DNA of 64,000 nucleotides, taken from the NCBI GenBank assembly GCA_946183365.1, contig CAMHAH010000005.1:1-64000 (forward strand). The letters run 5' to 3'. The notes beneath the pieces are model-generated. The model saw only the letters and a program-made list of their open reading frames with translations. It was not told the origin of the DNA and did no database searches. This document shows, in pieces, positions 43,470 through 52,395 of this stretch; position 1 is the first letter of the stretch; each line of letters opens with the position of its first letter. Origin of the DNA: an uncultured Clostridia bacterium. GTDB lineage: Bacteria > Bacillota > Clostridia > Oscillospirales > Acutalibacteraceae. The translations under genes and the position numbers were made by a program.

Positions 43470-45680
43470 ATGAACAATATCGATGAATTAAAGGCTCAGT
43501 TCAGCAGATTAAACAGTAAACAGCAGGAGGCTATTTTTCAAACCGAGGGTCCTGTTTTGATACTCGCCGGAGCCGGCTCGGGCAAAACTACGGTGCTTGT
43601 AAACCGTATCGCTTATATCATAAAATCCGGTCTCGCTCAGCCGTGGCAGATACTCGCTATAACCTTTACCAATAAGGCGGCGGGAGAGCTTAAAAGCAGG
43701 ATCGAAGCTGTAGGAGGAGAGGGCGCAGACGAGGTATGGGCGGCTACATTCCATTCTACCTGCGCGCGTATTTTGAGGAGATACGGTGATCGTCTGGGCT
43801 TTTCAAGCCATTTTACTATCTATGATACCGACGATTCGCGCAGGCTTATGAAAGAGATATTGAAACAACTCAATATCGATGAGAAGTTTTTATCTCATAA
43901 AGTAGTTCTCGCTGAGATCTCAAAGTATAAGGATAAGATGAAAGAGCCTAAGGATGTAAAGACAGCCGCCTCATATGACAGCCGTCTGAAATATATCGCT
44001 GAGGCTTATGAGCTTTATCAGCAGAGATTACTTACATCAGACGCTATGGATTTTGATGATCTGATCTGCTATACCATCAAGCTGTTTGAAAAAGACGAAG
44101 AGGTACTCGGTTATTATCAAAATCGCTTTAAATATATAATGGTCGACGAGTATCAGGATACGAATAAAAGCCAGTATAAGCTTGTCAGCCTTCTTTCAAG
44201 GAAGCGTAATAATCTTTGTGTTGTCGGCGATGATGACCAGAGCATCTATCGGTTCAGAGGCGCGACAATTGAGAATATCCTTTCTTTCGAGAATGAGTTC
44301 AAGGGCGCTAAGGTCATCAGACTTGAACAGAACTACCGCAGTACAGGCACTATCCTTGACGCTGCAAATAATGTTATCAAGAACAACTCCGAACGTAAGG
44401 GCAAAACGCTTTGGACTGAGAATCCTAAGGGCGAGAAGATCACTGTTCACACAGCTCTCAGCGAGAGGGATGAGGCGATGTTCATCTCCAAAACTATTCT
44501 CGACGGAGTCGCCGAGGGACGCAGCTTCTCTGATTACGCTATTCTTTATCGCATGAACGCACAAAGTAACTCTATAGAACAGGCTCTGTCCCGTTCGGGC
44601 ATACCTCACAGAGTTATCGGCGGTCATCGCTTCTATGACAGAGAAGAGATCAAGGATATGACCGCGTATCTGCAGGTCATCAATAATCCGCATGACGATA
44701 TCCGCCTTCGCCGTATAATCAATAAGCCTAAGCGGGCTATCGGTGAAGCCACTATGACCAAGGCTGCCGATATCGCTGCCGGAATAGGCGAGAGCGTATA
44801 CAGCGTTATTCGCCATGCTTCTGATTATCCTACTTTATCGCGAGCTGCTGCTAAGCTTGAAAGCTTTGCAATGCTCATCGATGGTTTGGTCGAAGCTAAC
44901 GAATCCGGTGATTATTCTATTGCGGAATTATATAATCTCGTTTTGGAGCATACCGATTACAAAAATTATCTGATAGCCGAGAAGGATGATTATGAACAGC
45001 GCATCGAAAATATCGATGAGCTTTCGTCCAATATCATCAAGTTCCAGGAGGACTACGGCGATGACGCTACTCTCGGCGCTTTTCTTGAAGAGATCTCGCT
45101 GATGACCGATATCGATAATTACGACGCTGAGACCGATACCGTTGTGATGATGACCTTACATTCAGCTAAGGGTCTTGAATTCCCGATAGTATTTATTCCC
45201 GGTATGGAGGACGGAGTGTTCCCCTCTATGCAGACTATCATCGAGGCGTCAGAACTCAACGAGGAACGCCGTTTGGCGTATGTCGGTATCACAAGAGCTA
45301 AAGAGAAGCTCTATCTGATAAAAACGAGAGAGAGAATGTTGTTCGGTTCAACTACCCATAACCGCGAGTCTCGCTTTATCACCGAGATACCCTCTGAACT
45401 TATCGACAAGACAGGTAATGAGAATGTATACGCAAAACCGAGCTATACTCAGCAGCCTCAGCAGAATAAGTTCGATCCGTTCGCAAAGAAAAAGCCTTTG
45501 ACACAGCCTACGACTAATAAGTATTCTGTCGGAAATATCGTTTTCCATAAGGTGTTCGGTAGGGGAATGGTTCTAACCGCTGCTCCTATGGGCAACGACA
45601 CTATGCTTGAGATCGCTTTTGACTCAGTCGGCACAAAGACGCTCATGGCTAATTTCGCTAAGATGGAAATCATAAATTAA
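43470..45680 (+). CDS. pcrA: PcrA/UvrD-type 3'-5' DNA helicase
   Basis: A 736-residue superfamily 1A helicase. Motif I GAGSGKTTVL, Ia TFTNKAAGE, II VDEYQDTN, III GDDDQSIYRFRGA, IV LEQNYRSTGTI, V MTLHSAKGLEF, VI RRLAYVGITRAKEKL, and a C-terminal tudor-like RNA polymerase-binding region (VGNIVFHKVFGRGMV). It removes proteins from DNA and acts in repair and conflict resolution. Start ATG 43470 with GAGGTATA upstream. Confidence 0.97.
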   Translation: MNNIDELKAQFSRLNSKQQEAIFQTEGPVLILAGAGSGKTTVLVNRIAYIIKSGLAQPWQILAITFTNKAAGELKSRIEAVGGEGADEVWAATFHSTCARILRRYGDRLGFSSHFTIYDTDDSRRLMKEILKQLNIDEKFLSHKVVLAEISKYKDKMKEPKDVKTAASYDSRLKYIAEAYELYQQRLLTSDAMDFDDLICYTIKLFEKDEEVLGYYQNRFKYIMVDEYQDTNKSQYKLVSLLSRKRNNLCVVGDDDQSIYRFRGATIENILSFENEFKGAKVIRLEQNYRSTGTILDAANNVIKNNSERKGKTLWTENPKGEKITVHTALSERDEAMFISKTILDGVAEGRSFSDYAILYRMNAQSNSIEQALSRSGIPHRVIGGHRFYDREEIKDMTAYLQVINNPHDDIRLRRIINKPKRAIGEATMTKAADIAAGIGESVYSVIRHASDYPTLSRAAAKLESFAMLIDGLVEANESGDYSIAELYNLVLEHTDYKNYLIAEKDDYEQRIENIDELSSNIIKFQEDYGDDATLGAFLEEISLMTDIDNYDAETDTVVMMTLHSAKGLEFPIVFIPGMEDGVFPSMQTIIEASELNEERRLAYVGITRAKEKLYLIKTRERMLFGSTTHNRESRFITEIPSELIDKTGNENVYAKPSYTQQPQQNKFDPFAKKKPLTQPTTNKYSVGNIVFHKVFGRGMVLTAAPMGNDTMLEIAFDSVGTKTLMANFAKMEIIN

Positions 45681-45695
45681 TATCACACATTTCTT

Positions 45696-45762
45696 AAACC
45701 TCCGTATTATGTAATGATGCAGACTGAATATCAGTTCGGCGTTAATTATTCAACGGAGGTTT
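45696..45762 (+). promoter_or_regulatory. Leader structure sequestering the ribosome binding site of the Cys-rich gene
   Basis: AAACCTCCGT (45696-45705) is a perfect 10 nt complement of ACGGAGGTTT (45753-45762), the Shine-Dalgarno of ATG 45768. The 47 nt between holds a smaller ACTGA/TCAGT hairpin at 45723-45735. This forms a closed leader that would hide the ribosome binding site. The trigger, if any, is unknown. Confidence 0.5.
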
Positions 45763-45767
45763 TACTT

Positions 45768-46586
45768 ATGCCTGATAATGTTAATGAATCGGCAGCCGAA
45801 GTCCGCAACTACGGTGAACCTGTATGTATCGACGCAAGGCGCGTATATGACAGCTGCGGAGATAAAGATTGTCTGAGCGATCTTCCTGTTTATATGAGCG
45901 AGGAATCACAAAGACTTATCGACAACGCGGTCAATGTCCGTATTCGCAGCGCGGATGTTCTGAACACCATGATCGATATCGAGCCTGTACCGTTCAACAG
46001 AGGCTTTTATTCGATCGATATCACATTTTTCTTCGGCGTCAGCTTAGACGTCTTTTCATCGCCAAACACCGCTCCTACTCAGGTCAGGGGCTTATGTATC
46101 AGCGATAAAAAGGTCATCCTATACGGATCTGAGGGTAATGTCAGGGTGTTCTCATCCGATATGGTCACGGATGATTATGATACTCAGAATACTCCCGTAA
46201 GGAGCTTGCCGACAGCTAACGTTCAAGTCGCAAAGCCAATAGCGCTTGCGGTTCGTATGAAAGAAAAATGCCCGTGCCACAAGCTCGCGTATAAAGTTCC
46301 CGCTTCAGTTATCTCAAGTCTCGGCTTCAATATCTCAGACAGCGGTCAGAGAGTCGTGCTTGCGACTTTGGGCGTATTCTCTATCGTACAGCTTATGCGT
46401 AATGTCCAGATGCTTATCCCTTCATATGATTTCTGTATTCCCGAGAAGCACTGCGAGGGTTCTACTGACAGTCCTTGTGAAATGTTCTCGCGACTTGATT
46501 TCCCGACCGATGAGTTTTTCCCGCCCAATGTGACCGATAACTCGTCGGATAACAGCTGCGGCTGCGGTTGTGGTTGTGACAATTAA
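45768..46586 (+). CDS. Conserved clostridial Cys-rich protein of unknown function
   Basis: A 272-residue protein. ATG 45768 is chosen because ACGGAGGT sits just upstream, giving MPDNVNESAAEV; the ORF extends in frame to 45714 but without a site. The N-terminal motif CIDARRVYDSCGDKDCLSDL is, as far as I recall, a hallmark of an unnamed family in many Clostridia. The middle is beta-rich with VRIRSADVL and FYSIDITFFF. The C-terminus holds a CPC and ends in SCGCGCGCDN. No signal peptide. The cysteines suggest metal binding or disulfide formation, and a spore or envelope role is possible but not shown. Confidence 0.75.
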   Translation: MPDNVNESAAEVRNYGEPVCIDARRVYDSCGDKDCLSDLPVYMSEESQRLIDNAVNVRIRSADVLNTMIDIEPVPFNRGFYSIDITFFFGVSLDVFSSPNTAPTQVRGLCISDKKVILYGSEGNVRVFSSDMVTDDYDTQNTPVRSLPTANVQVAKPIALAVRMKEKCPCHKLAYKVPASVISSLGFNISDSGQRVVLATLGVFSIVQLMRNVQMLIPSYDFCIPEKHCEGSTDSPCEMFSRLDFPTDEFFPPNVTDNSSDNSCGCGCGCDN

Positions 46587-46594
46587 TGAATGAT

Positions 46595-46626
46595 TAAACC
46601 CTCTTGTCAGTCGGCAAGAGGGTTTA
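46595..46626. terminator. Bidirectional hairpin terminator
   Basis: TAAACCCTCTTG/CAAGAGGGTTTA stem between the Cys-rich gene and the convergent HAD gene. Confidence 0.8.
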
Positions 46627-46628
46627 TA

Positions 46629-47213
46629 CTATGTTCTGAGGTTCTTTTTATGCTGAGTGAAATCCCAGTCTGTTATATCATCGCCTTTAACGATGTAAGC
46701 GCGCTTCGCCAAAAGAGCCAAAGGCTCGTCAGAATAGCTGTCTGAATAAAAGCTGTCTATATGACCGTCCGGATATAACTGCCTGAAACGCTTGACTTTT
46801 TCTTCATGATAACAATTCAGCCCGTCGTATTTACCTGTATTTATGTCGACAACTGAGGCTATCACCGTAAAATCAAGCTTCTTTTCAAGAGGTTTCAGCA
46901 GGAATTCGGGAGAGGCTGATATTATCAAATCATCATCTTTATGTATCTTTTTATAAAAGGGCTTGATATTCTTCAGGTTTTCACTCCAGAATTCCGCTAC
47001 ATCTTTTTCGCCGTCGCACGCTTTAAGAAAGCTGTACATCTTTTCCTTGAACTGCGTCTTTGTACCGATATGAAATATATAAAACGCAGCTGAGCTGACA
47101 GCTATTTTAGGTATATACAGCAAGGTCTTAGGATGTTTTTTGAAACACCAAAAGACAAAAGCTCTGGTAGAGTCGCCGTAGTATATTGTTTCGTCAAAAT
47201 CAAATACATTCAT
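46629..47213 (-). CDS. HAD-superfamily subclass IB phosphatase-like protein
   Basis: A 194-residue HAD protein. Catalytic motif I is VFDFDETIYYGDST, a helical cap follows, motif II lies near LIISASPEF, and motif IV is FYSDSYSDEPLAL. This layout matches phosphoserine phosphatase-like subclass IB members (YfhB/SerB type) acting on small phosphate esters or lipid phosphates. The substrate is not identifiable. Single gene, convergent with the Cys-rich gene. Confidence 0.85.
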   Translation of the reverse strand: MNVFDFDETIYYGDSTRAFVFWCFKKHPKTLLYIPKIAVSSAAFYIFHIGTKTQFKEKMYSFLKACDGEKDVAEFWSENLKNIKPFYKKIHKDDDLIISASPEFLLKPLEKKLDFTVIASVVDINTGKYDGLNCYHEEKVKRFRQLYPDGHIDSFYSDSYSDEPLALLAKRAYIVKGDDITDWDFTQHKKNLRT

Positions 47214-47360
47214 ATATTATATCTCCGCTTTATTTTCAAGTTAATTATATATTGCGGTTGTAAAAATTACAATAATAATAGTGATAAAATTCATATTTTG
47301 TTAATTTATAAATCGCATTTATATGATATTATAGTAAAAATAAAGTAGGGGAGTAGCGAT

Positions 47361-48257
47361 TTGTTCGGTTATATTAAGGTGGACAGGGCTAATCTGCTCG
47401 GCAAGGAGTATGACGCCTACAAGGGTATATACTGCGCTTTGTGCAAACAGCTCGGTAAGGACTATTCTATATTCGCCGGGTTTATTCTCAGCTATGACTG
47501 CACTTTCTACGCTATGTTGGCTCTTGATCTGGCTGAGAAACCGCCTTGTTATAACGATGGCAGGTGTCGTTTCAACCCTTTTAAAAAATGTCTGTACGCT
47601 CAGTCTGAGACCAAGGCGCTCTCGCTTGCGGCGGCTCTTTCCGTTATATCAGCTTACTATAAGCTGTTAGATAATATACACGACTCACCGTGGTACAAAC
47701 GGATAGCGTATAGATTGATACAGCCTTTCTTTGCCGGATGGAGAAGAAAAGCCGCTGAGAAATATCCCGAAATAGATCGAAGCGTTAAGAAGATGCTTGA
47801 TAATCAGCTGAGCGCTGAGAGGGATCCCGGCTGTTTGCTTGATATGGCGGCACAGCCAACTGCTGATATGCTCAGCGAGATGTGCGCTTTGCTTCCGGAC
47901 AATATCCCTCTCAGAGAACCTCTTAAGATAGAACGTACAAAACGTATACTATCTTCAGTCGGTTATTACATGGGCAGATGGATATATCTCGTAGACGCGG
48001 CTGATGATTATAATAAGGACCGAAAGAGCGGAGGCTTCAATCCTTTTCTGCTCAGCTCGGCTCCTTCTGATAACTTAAAGGAATACATAGAGGGTTCATT
48101 GAACCACGCATTGTCAGAAGCGCTGTTATCATACGGTCTGCTTGACAGAGGACGATATGACAGTATAATAATGAATGTGTTGCGCGTTTCATGCGTTAAT
48201 ATACAGAATAAGATAATATCAGAATTTGACATCGATACAAATAATACGGAGAATTAA
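47361..48257 (+). CDS. DUF5685 family protein
   Basis: A 298-residue protein starting at TTG with AGGGGAGT upstream. The N-terminus MFGYIKVDRANLLGKEYDAYKGIYCALCKQLGKDYS and further Cys pairs (CFYNDGRCRFNPFKKC-like) fit DUF5685, a helical Cys-containing family found in Clostridia. YLVDAADDYNKDRKSGGFNPF near 215 resembles an Asp-rich helix motif, reminiscent of isoprenoid-synthase-like helical folds, but no function is established. First of a tightly spaced trio with the DnaJ-domain and membrane proteins. Confidence 0.8.
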   Translation: MFGYIKVDRANLLGKEYDAYKGIYCALCKQLGKDYSIFAGFILSYDCTFYAMLALDLAEKPPCYNDGRCRFNPFKKCLYAQSETKALSLAAALSVISAYYKLLDNIHDSPWYKRIAYRLIQPFFAGWRRKAAEKYPEIDRSVKKMLDNQLSAERDPGCLLDMAAQPTADMLSEMCALLPDNIPLREPLKIERTKRILSSVGYYMGRWIYLVDAADDYNKDRKSGGFNPFLLSSAPSDNLKEYIEGSLNHALSEALLSYGLLDRGRYDSIIMNVLRVSCVNIQNKIISEFDIDTNNTEN

Positions 48258-48866
48258 ATGAAAAATCCTTATGAGGTTCTCGGCGTTTCTGAGAACGCTA
48301 CCGATGAAGAAATCAAAACCGCATACAGAAACTTAGCCAAGAAGTATCATCCCGATAACTATAACGACAGCCCCTTGGCAGATCTTGCCGAGGAGAAAAT
48401 GAAGGAGATCAACGAGGCGTATGACAGCATATGCGATATGCGCCGCAACGGTTCTTCAAGCCGTTCGTCAACGGGGTCTTACGGAACAAACTCGTCGTAT
48501 ACCCGTACATCCTATCCCGATGTACGCAAATACATCACAGAGGGCAGATTGGATGACGCTCTGGAGCTTTTGAACGGAGTTCCTGAGGGCAGCAGAAGCG
48601 CCGAGTGGTATTTTTTGATGGGTATGGTATTCTCTCGCAAAGGCTGGAGCGAACAGGCTTATAATTATTTTCAGCGCGCTTATCAGATGGAACCCAACAA
48701 TCCCGAGTTCAGCGCGGCTTTCAATAATATGAACGCCCGCAGAGCATATACCAATCCCGGTTATAATACCGACACTACGGGTATGGGGTGCTCGACCTGT
48801 GATATTTGCACAGGCTTGATGTGCGCAGATTGTCTCTGCAGTTGTTGCGGCGGCAGGTCATGCTGA
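48258..48866 (+). CDS. J-domain protein with Cys-rich C-terminus
   Basis: A 202-residue protein. Residues 1-60 are a J domain ([35 protein letters not shown]) with the HPD that stimulates DnaK. A Ser/Thr linker leads to a TPR-like helical pair ([44 protein letters not shown]). The C-terminus is a cysteine cluster ([25 protein letters not shown]). It lacks the zinc and substrate domains of true DnaJ, so it is a specialised cochaperone. It starts directly after the DUF5685 stop codon. Confidence 0.87.
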   Translation: MKNPYEVLGVSENATDEEIKTAYRNLAKKYHPDNYNDSPLADLAEEKMKEINEAYDSICDMRRNGSSSRSSTGSYGTNSSYTRTSYPDVRKYITEGRLDDALELLNGVPEGSRSAEWYFLMGMVFSRKGWSEQAYNYFQRAYQMEPNNPEFSAAFNNMNARRAYTNPGYNTDTTGMGCSTCDICTGLMCADCLCSCCGGRSC

Positions 48867-48867
48867 T

Positions 48868-49404
48868 ATGAAAACATCTGTTAAAGTTTCTATGGGCGGC
48901 TTGGTTGCCGCCCTGAGCCTTGTATTGATGCTTTTAACTTCGATAATACCTTTCGGTACTTATGCCTTTCCGACCTTTGCAGGTATACTGCTTATATTGC
49001 TTGTGTTCAATCTCGGGTACGGATATGCCTTTGCCGTATACTTTATTACGGTGGTTTTATCGTTTCTCTTGGTAACGGATAAAGAAGCAGCTCTCTACTA
49101 TTCCGCTTTTTTAGGTTATTATCCTATAGTCAAGGGTTTGATCGAGCGTATAAACTCCAAGGTGATACAGTATATCATCAAGCTTTTGTTATTCAATGTT
49201 TGTATAATCGGAGCTTTTTATATCGGCATATTCCTTCTGTCTGTTCCGAAAGAGAGCTTTACTCTTTTCGGAGTATATCTGCCGTGGGTATTTTTGATAT
49301 TAGGTAATATCTTTTTTGTAATATACGACCTATGTGTTACAAGACTTGTAACCCTTTACCTGATTAAATGGCATAATAAGTTAAATAAGAATACAAAGCT
49401 GTAA
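48868..49404 (+). CDS. Polytopic membrane protein, unknown function
   Basis: A 178-residue protein with about five hydrophobic helices (VSMGGLVAALSLVLMLLTSIIPF, FAGILLILLVFNLGYGYAF, FITVVLSFLL, LLLFNVCIIGAFYIGIFLL, LPWVFLILGNIFFVIYDL). Layout and opening resemble S-components of ECF transporters or the related DUF2232-type proteins, but no ligand motif is seen. It lies 1 bp after the J-domain gene and so belongs to the DUF5685/J trio. Confidence 0.7.
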   Translation: MKTSVKVSMGGLVAALSLVLMLLTSIIPFGTYAFPTFAGILLILLVFNLGYGYAFAVYFITVVLSFLLVTDKEAALYYSAFLGYYPIVKGLIERINSKVIQYIIKLLLFNVCIIGAFYIGIFLLSVPKESFTLFGVYLPWVFLILGNIFFVIYDLCVTRLVTLYLIKWHNKLNKNTKL

Positions 49405-49410
49405 CTGTAA

Positions 49411-49439
49411 TTGCATTCGGTCAAAAATAATAGTAAAAT
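49411..49439 (+). promoter_or_regulatory. SigA-type promoter of the GH24 lysozyme gene
   Basis: TTGCAT, 17 bp, TAAAAT, 37 bp before ATG 49477. Confidence 0.6.
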
Positions 49440-49476
49440 TACAATGAAATAATTTAATTACGAAGGGTGATGGACT

Positions 49477-51651
49477 ATGAACAAGAGAACTAAGCTCCTT
49501 ATGTATCTGACTTCTCTTATTCTCACGGCTGCTTTGCTGATGTCTATGGTACCCTTCGTTCTTTTTGTTCAGGCGAAGGATATAGAAAATGACTATCCTG
49601 TAGCCGAAGTAGGAGCAAACTATTATGACCACCGCTCAGTATCCTTTGACAGCTTGCCCGATACTTACGAAGATAAACTGAATAAAAGCATCAACGAAAT
49701 ATATATTGATACATCGGTACTTTATCTTGATATAAACGAAAAGCATAATATGGTCATCACAGACGCGTATTCTGATTGCGTCAACGCTCGTATGAGCTTT
49801 TCATCTTCAAAAAAGGCCGTAGCCGCGGTATCGGATTTGGGTGAGATAACCGCGAAGAAAAGCGGAATTGCCGAAATCACGGCAAAAGACAAGAGGTCGG
49901 GCAACTCGGTAGTTTGTACCGTATATGTCGGCGACGAGTATTATCCTACCGAGGCTCCTACTCAGCCTGCGACACAGTTTCCGACTAATCCGCCTAAACC
50001 TACCCAAGCTCCTACTCAAAAGCCGACCCAAGCTCCTACACAGGCTCCGACCGTTAAACCTACTCAAGCTCCGACACAACCCGCTACACAGGCTCCCACT
50101 CAGCCTGTTGCTGAAACTCTCTCTATAAACGCGAGCTCAGCTACCGTTTACCGCGGATGCTATTATCATGTGGTCGCGACTTCAAATACTTCAGTAAGCT
50201 TTTCAAGCTCAAATACTTCTGTCGCTACCGTTAACGGCAATGGCGTAGTTACGGCGTTATCGACCGGCACAGTAACCATCACCGCTAAGACTAAAACAAA
50301 GTCCGCGTCCTGTAAACTGAACATAATCTCAGGCGAGAGCGTCAATATATCTCATACTACGGCTACCGTCGACAGATTTATGACGTTTTTGATGACCAGC
50401 AGTACTTCGGGAGTAACATGGAAGAGTTCCGATACATCTGTAGCGACTGTTGAAAAGGGTTTTGTACTCGGCGTAAAGGCGGGTACGGCTGTCATCACCG
50501 CATCTACATCAAAGGGCGCCGCTACCTGTCTTATGACAGTAGAGTCATCCTTCCCGGTGCGTTTTGCTTATACCTCTCCTAACTGCGCCGCTAAAAATCA
50601 AAAGATAACACTTATTGCTATCACGGATACTATGCGTACCGCTGTTCGCTTTGCCGTGAATAACGGTTCGTCTACTACTTATGTAAACGCAACCTCATGT
50701 ACAAAGGATCAGGACACCTATGTATGGAAGGGGACTACATCCTTCTCGTCTGCGGGCACTTACAGTGTTAAGGCTTATTCTCAGTTCAATAACGGTACAA
50801 GCTGGTATTCCTGCAAGGACGGCGAGACGACCGCGTTTGTAGCTGAGTCTAACGATATGACCACCACTGTCTGCGCTGACCGCAGAGCCTCTGACGATGT
50901 TATCAATCTTATTGCGACCTTTGAGGGCTTCTCTAAGTCCGCGTATGAAGATATATTTACAGGAGATCCTACTCTCGGCTACGGCCGCGTGGTTTATCCC
51001 GGAGAAGAATTCTATAATGATCTTACAAAAGCAGAGGCGTACGCTTACCTCGTGCAGACCGTAAATAACGAAGGATATGCCGATAGGGTCAACTACTTCT
51101 TGGTCAGCAACGGCGTTAAGTTCAATCAGCAGCAATTTGACGCTTTGGTGTGCTTTGTATATAATACAGGAACAGGACCGTTATATTCCGATGATGATCT
51201 GATTTCAGCGATACTTGATTGTTCGGACGGCTCAGGGTCAAAGCGTACATATTATATAAACGGGGATTATGTCCGTATCAGAAGCGGTCCGGGTACGAGC
51301 TATGGTATCATTGATGAACTCAATTATGGTACTGCGCTCACTGTACTTTCGACCTCTAACAGCGAATGGTATTATGTACAGCTTTCAAACGGTACAAAGG
51401 GTTATGTTTACTCTGAGTACATTTCATCACGCACTACCGGTGGCAATCTTGATTTGAATTACATAAATAAACAGAACTTTATCAACAAGCTCTGTCAGTA
51501 TCACCATGCCGGCGGATGTATTTACGGATTATTATATCGCAGAGTAGATGAGACAGAAATGTTTTTCTACGGCGATTATGAGGCGAATTACGGCTATTAT
51601 AAATATCCCATCAACTTCGTATGCGCCAATAATCCGTCGTTCCACACCTGA
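49477..51651 (+). CDS. Secreted GH24 lysozyme with Ig-like repeats and an inserted SH3b domain
   Basis: A 724-residue secreted wall hydrolase. Signal peptide about 1-34. A Big_2-like Ig domain precedes a Thr/Pro/Gln linker (PTQAPTQ repeats, about 155-210). Two more Big_2 domains and a filamin-like domain run to 460. The GH24 lysozyme fold starts at about 473 with catalytic Glu483 (FEG), YEDIFTGDPTLGYGR (Asp and Thr) and QFDALVCFVYNTG. At 590-651 an SH3b domain (YVRIRSGPGTSYG, GYVYSEYISS) interrupts it. The fold resumes at about 655 with FINKLCQYHHAGGCIYGLLYRRVDE, the usual GLxxRRxxE end. It should cut peptidoglycan between MurNAc and GlcNAc outside the cell. RBS GAAGGGTGATG precedes the ATG. 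Confidence 0.88.
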   Translation: MNKRTKLLMYLTSLILTAALLMSMVPFVLFVQAKDIENDYPVAEVGANYYDHRSVSFDSLPDTYEDKLNKSINEIYIDTSVLYLDINEKHNMVITDAYSDCVNARMSFSSSKKAVAAVSDLGEITAKKSGIAEITAKDKRSGNSVVCTVYVGDEYYPTEAPTQPATQFPTNPPKPTQAPTQKPTQAPTQAPTVKPTQAPTQPATQAPTQPVAETLSINASSATVYRGCYYHVVATSNTSVSFSSSNTSVATVNGNGVVTALSTGTVTITAKTKTKSASCKLNIISGESVNISHTTATVDRFMTFLMTSSTSGVTWKSSDTSVATVEKGFVLGVKAGTAVITASTSKGAATCLMTVESSFPVRFAYTSPNCAAKNQKITLIAITDTMRTAVRFAVNNGSSTTYVNATSCTKDQDTYVWKGTTSFSSAGTYSVKAYSQFNNGTSWYSCKDGETTAFVAESNDMTTTVCADRRASDDVINLIATFEGFSKSAYEDIFTGDPTLGYGRVVYPGEEFYNDLTKAEAYAYLVQTVNNEGYADRVNYFLVSNGVKFNQQQFDALVCFVYNTGTGPLYSDDDLISAILDCSDGSGSKRTYYINGDYVRIRSGPGTSYGIIDELNYGTALTVLSTSNSEWYYVQLSNGTKGYVYSEYISSRTTGGNLDLNYINKQNFINKLCQYHHAGGCIYGLLYRRVDETEMFFYGDYEANYGYYKYPINFVCANNPSFHT

Positions 51652-51702
51652 TTATCTCTCATAAATAATACAAGCCCTGCATAGAATGTTTCAGGTGATT
51701 TT

Positions 51703-52377
51703 ATGAAGGGCATTGTATTTAATCTCAACGGCAGTAAAAAGGCTATACGCATACCTGATATCAAAAAGCGCGGTTTAGATATAAAGCGTTTGTTCTCCCG
51801 CTTCGGACTTCAGACGATGTTTGCGCTGCTGTTTTTACTCGGACTGATCGTCGGAGCGGCTTCAAGCAAGAGCTTTGATAAGGATACATTTGATAAGCTC
51901 GATCTGCTTTTTGTGACTAATATCGACGCAAGGCTTGAAATGAGCGTATTTGATATATTCGCGTCTTGCTTTGTATCTTATTTCTTGTATATATTGTGCG
52001 CGTTTCTGACCGGCTTCTCTGTATGGGGCTTTACCGCTATATCGGTTCTCGCGGCTGTCAAAGGCTTTACCGTAGGGCTGTCGTCTGCGTTTATATTCTC
52101 GCTGTATAGGCTTTCCGGTATCGGCTTTTATATACTGGTTGTTTTGCCGGGCACGGTATTGTTCCTGTTTATACTTGTAAGGTATTCCTCGTTCGCTTTC
52201 AGAATGTCGATGAGGTATATGAAGTTATCTGCGTTAGGGCTTGACAGAGAGCCGGAGCTAAGAATACATATAAAAAAGTTCTTGAAAAAGACTTTACTCG
52301 CGTTTCTCTCTTCGGGAGTTTGCGCTGTTATAGATATGATACTGTGGCTGCTTTTCGCGGGTAAATTTGAATTTTGA
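51703..52377 (+). CDS. Stage II sporulation protein M-like membrane protein
   Basis: A 224-residue integral membrane protein with about five helices. SpoIIM-type features are an N-terminal amphipathic stretch, FALLFLLGLIVGAASS, a long loop, ILCAFLTGFSVWGFTAISVLAAVKGFTVG, and a final helix near 200-220. SpoIIM is part of the DMP (SpoIID-M-P) wall-degrading complex during engulfment. Some family members are non-sporulation transport proteins; length and the spore genes elsewhere in the window favour the sporulation type. RBS AGGTGAT precedes ATG 51703. Confidence 0.8.
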   Translation: MKGIVFNLNGSKKAIRIPDIKKRGLDIKRLFSRFGLQTMFALLFLLGLIVGAASSKSFDKDTFDKLDLLFVTNIDARLEMSVFDIFASCFVSYFLYILCAFLTGFSVWGFTAISVLAAVKGFTVGLSSAFIFSLYRLSGIGFYILVVLPGTVLFLFILVRYSSFAFRMSMRYMKLSALGLDREPELRIHIKKFLKKTLLAFLSSGVCAVIDMILWLLFAGKFEF

Positions 52378-52395
52378 TATATTATTGGGGAAGAT

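Noticed and set aside
45671..45679. SigK-like -10 CATAAATTA at the end of pcrA
   Set aside because: No AC-type -35 at 15-17 bp upstream.
51659..51687. SigE-like promoter (TCATAAAT, 13 bp, CATAGAAT) before the SpoIIM-like gene
   Set aside because: A start 7 bp downstream would fall inside the ribosome binding site, leaving no usable leader.
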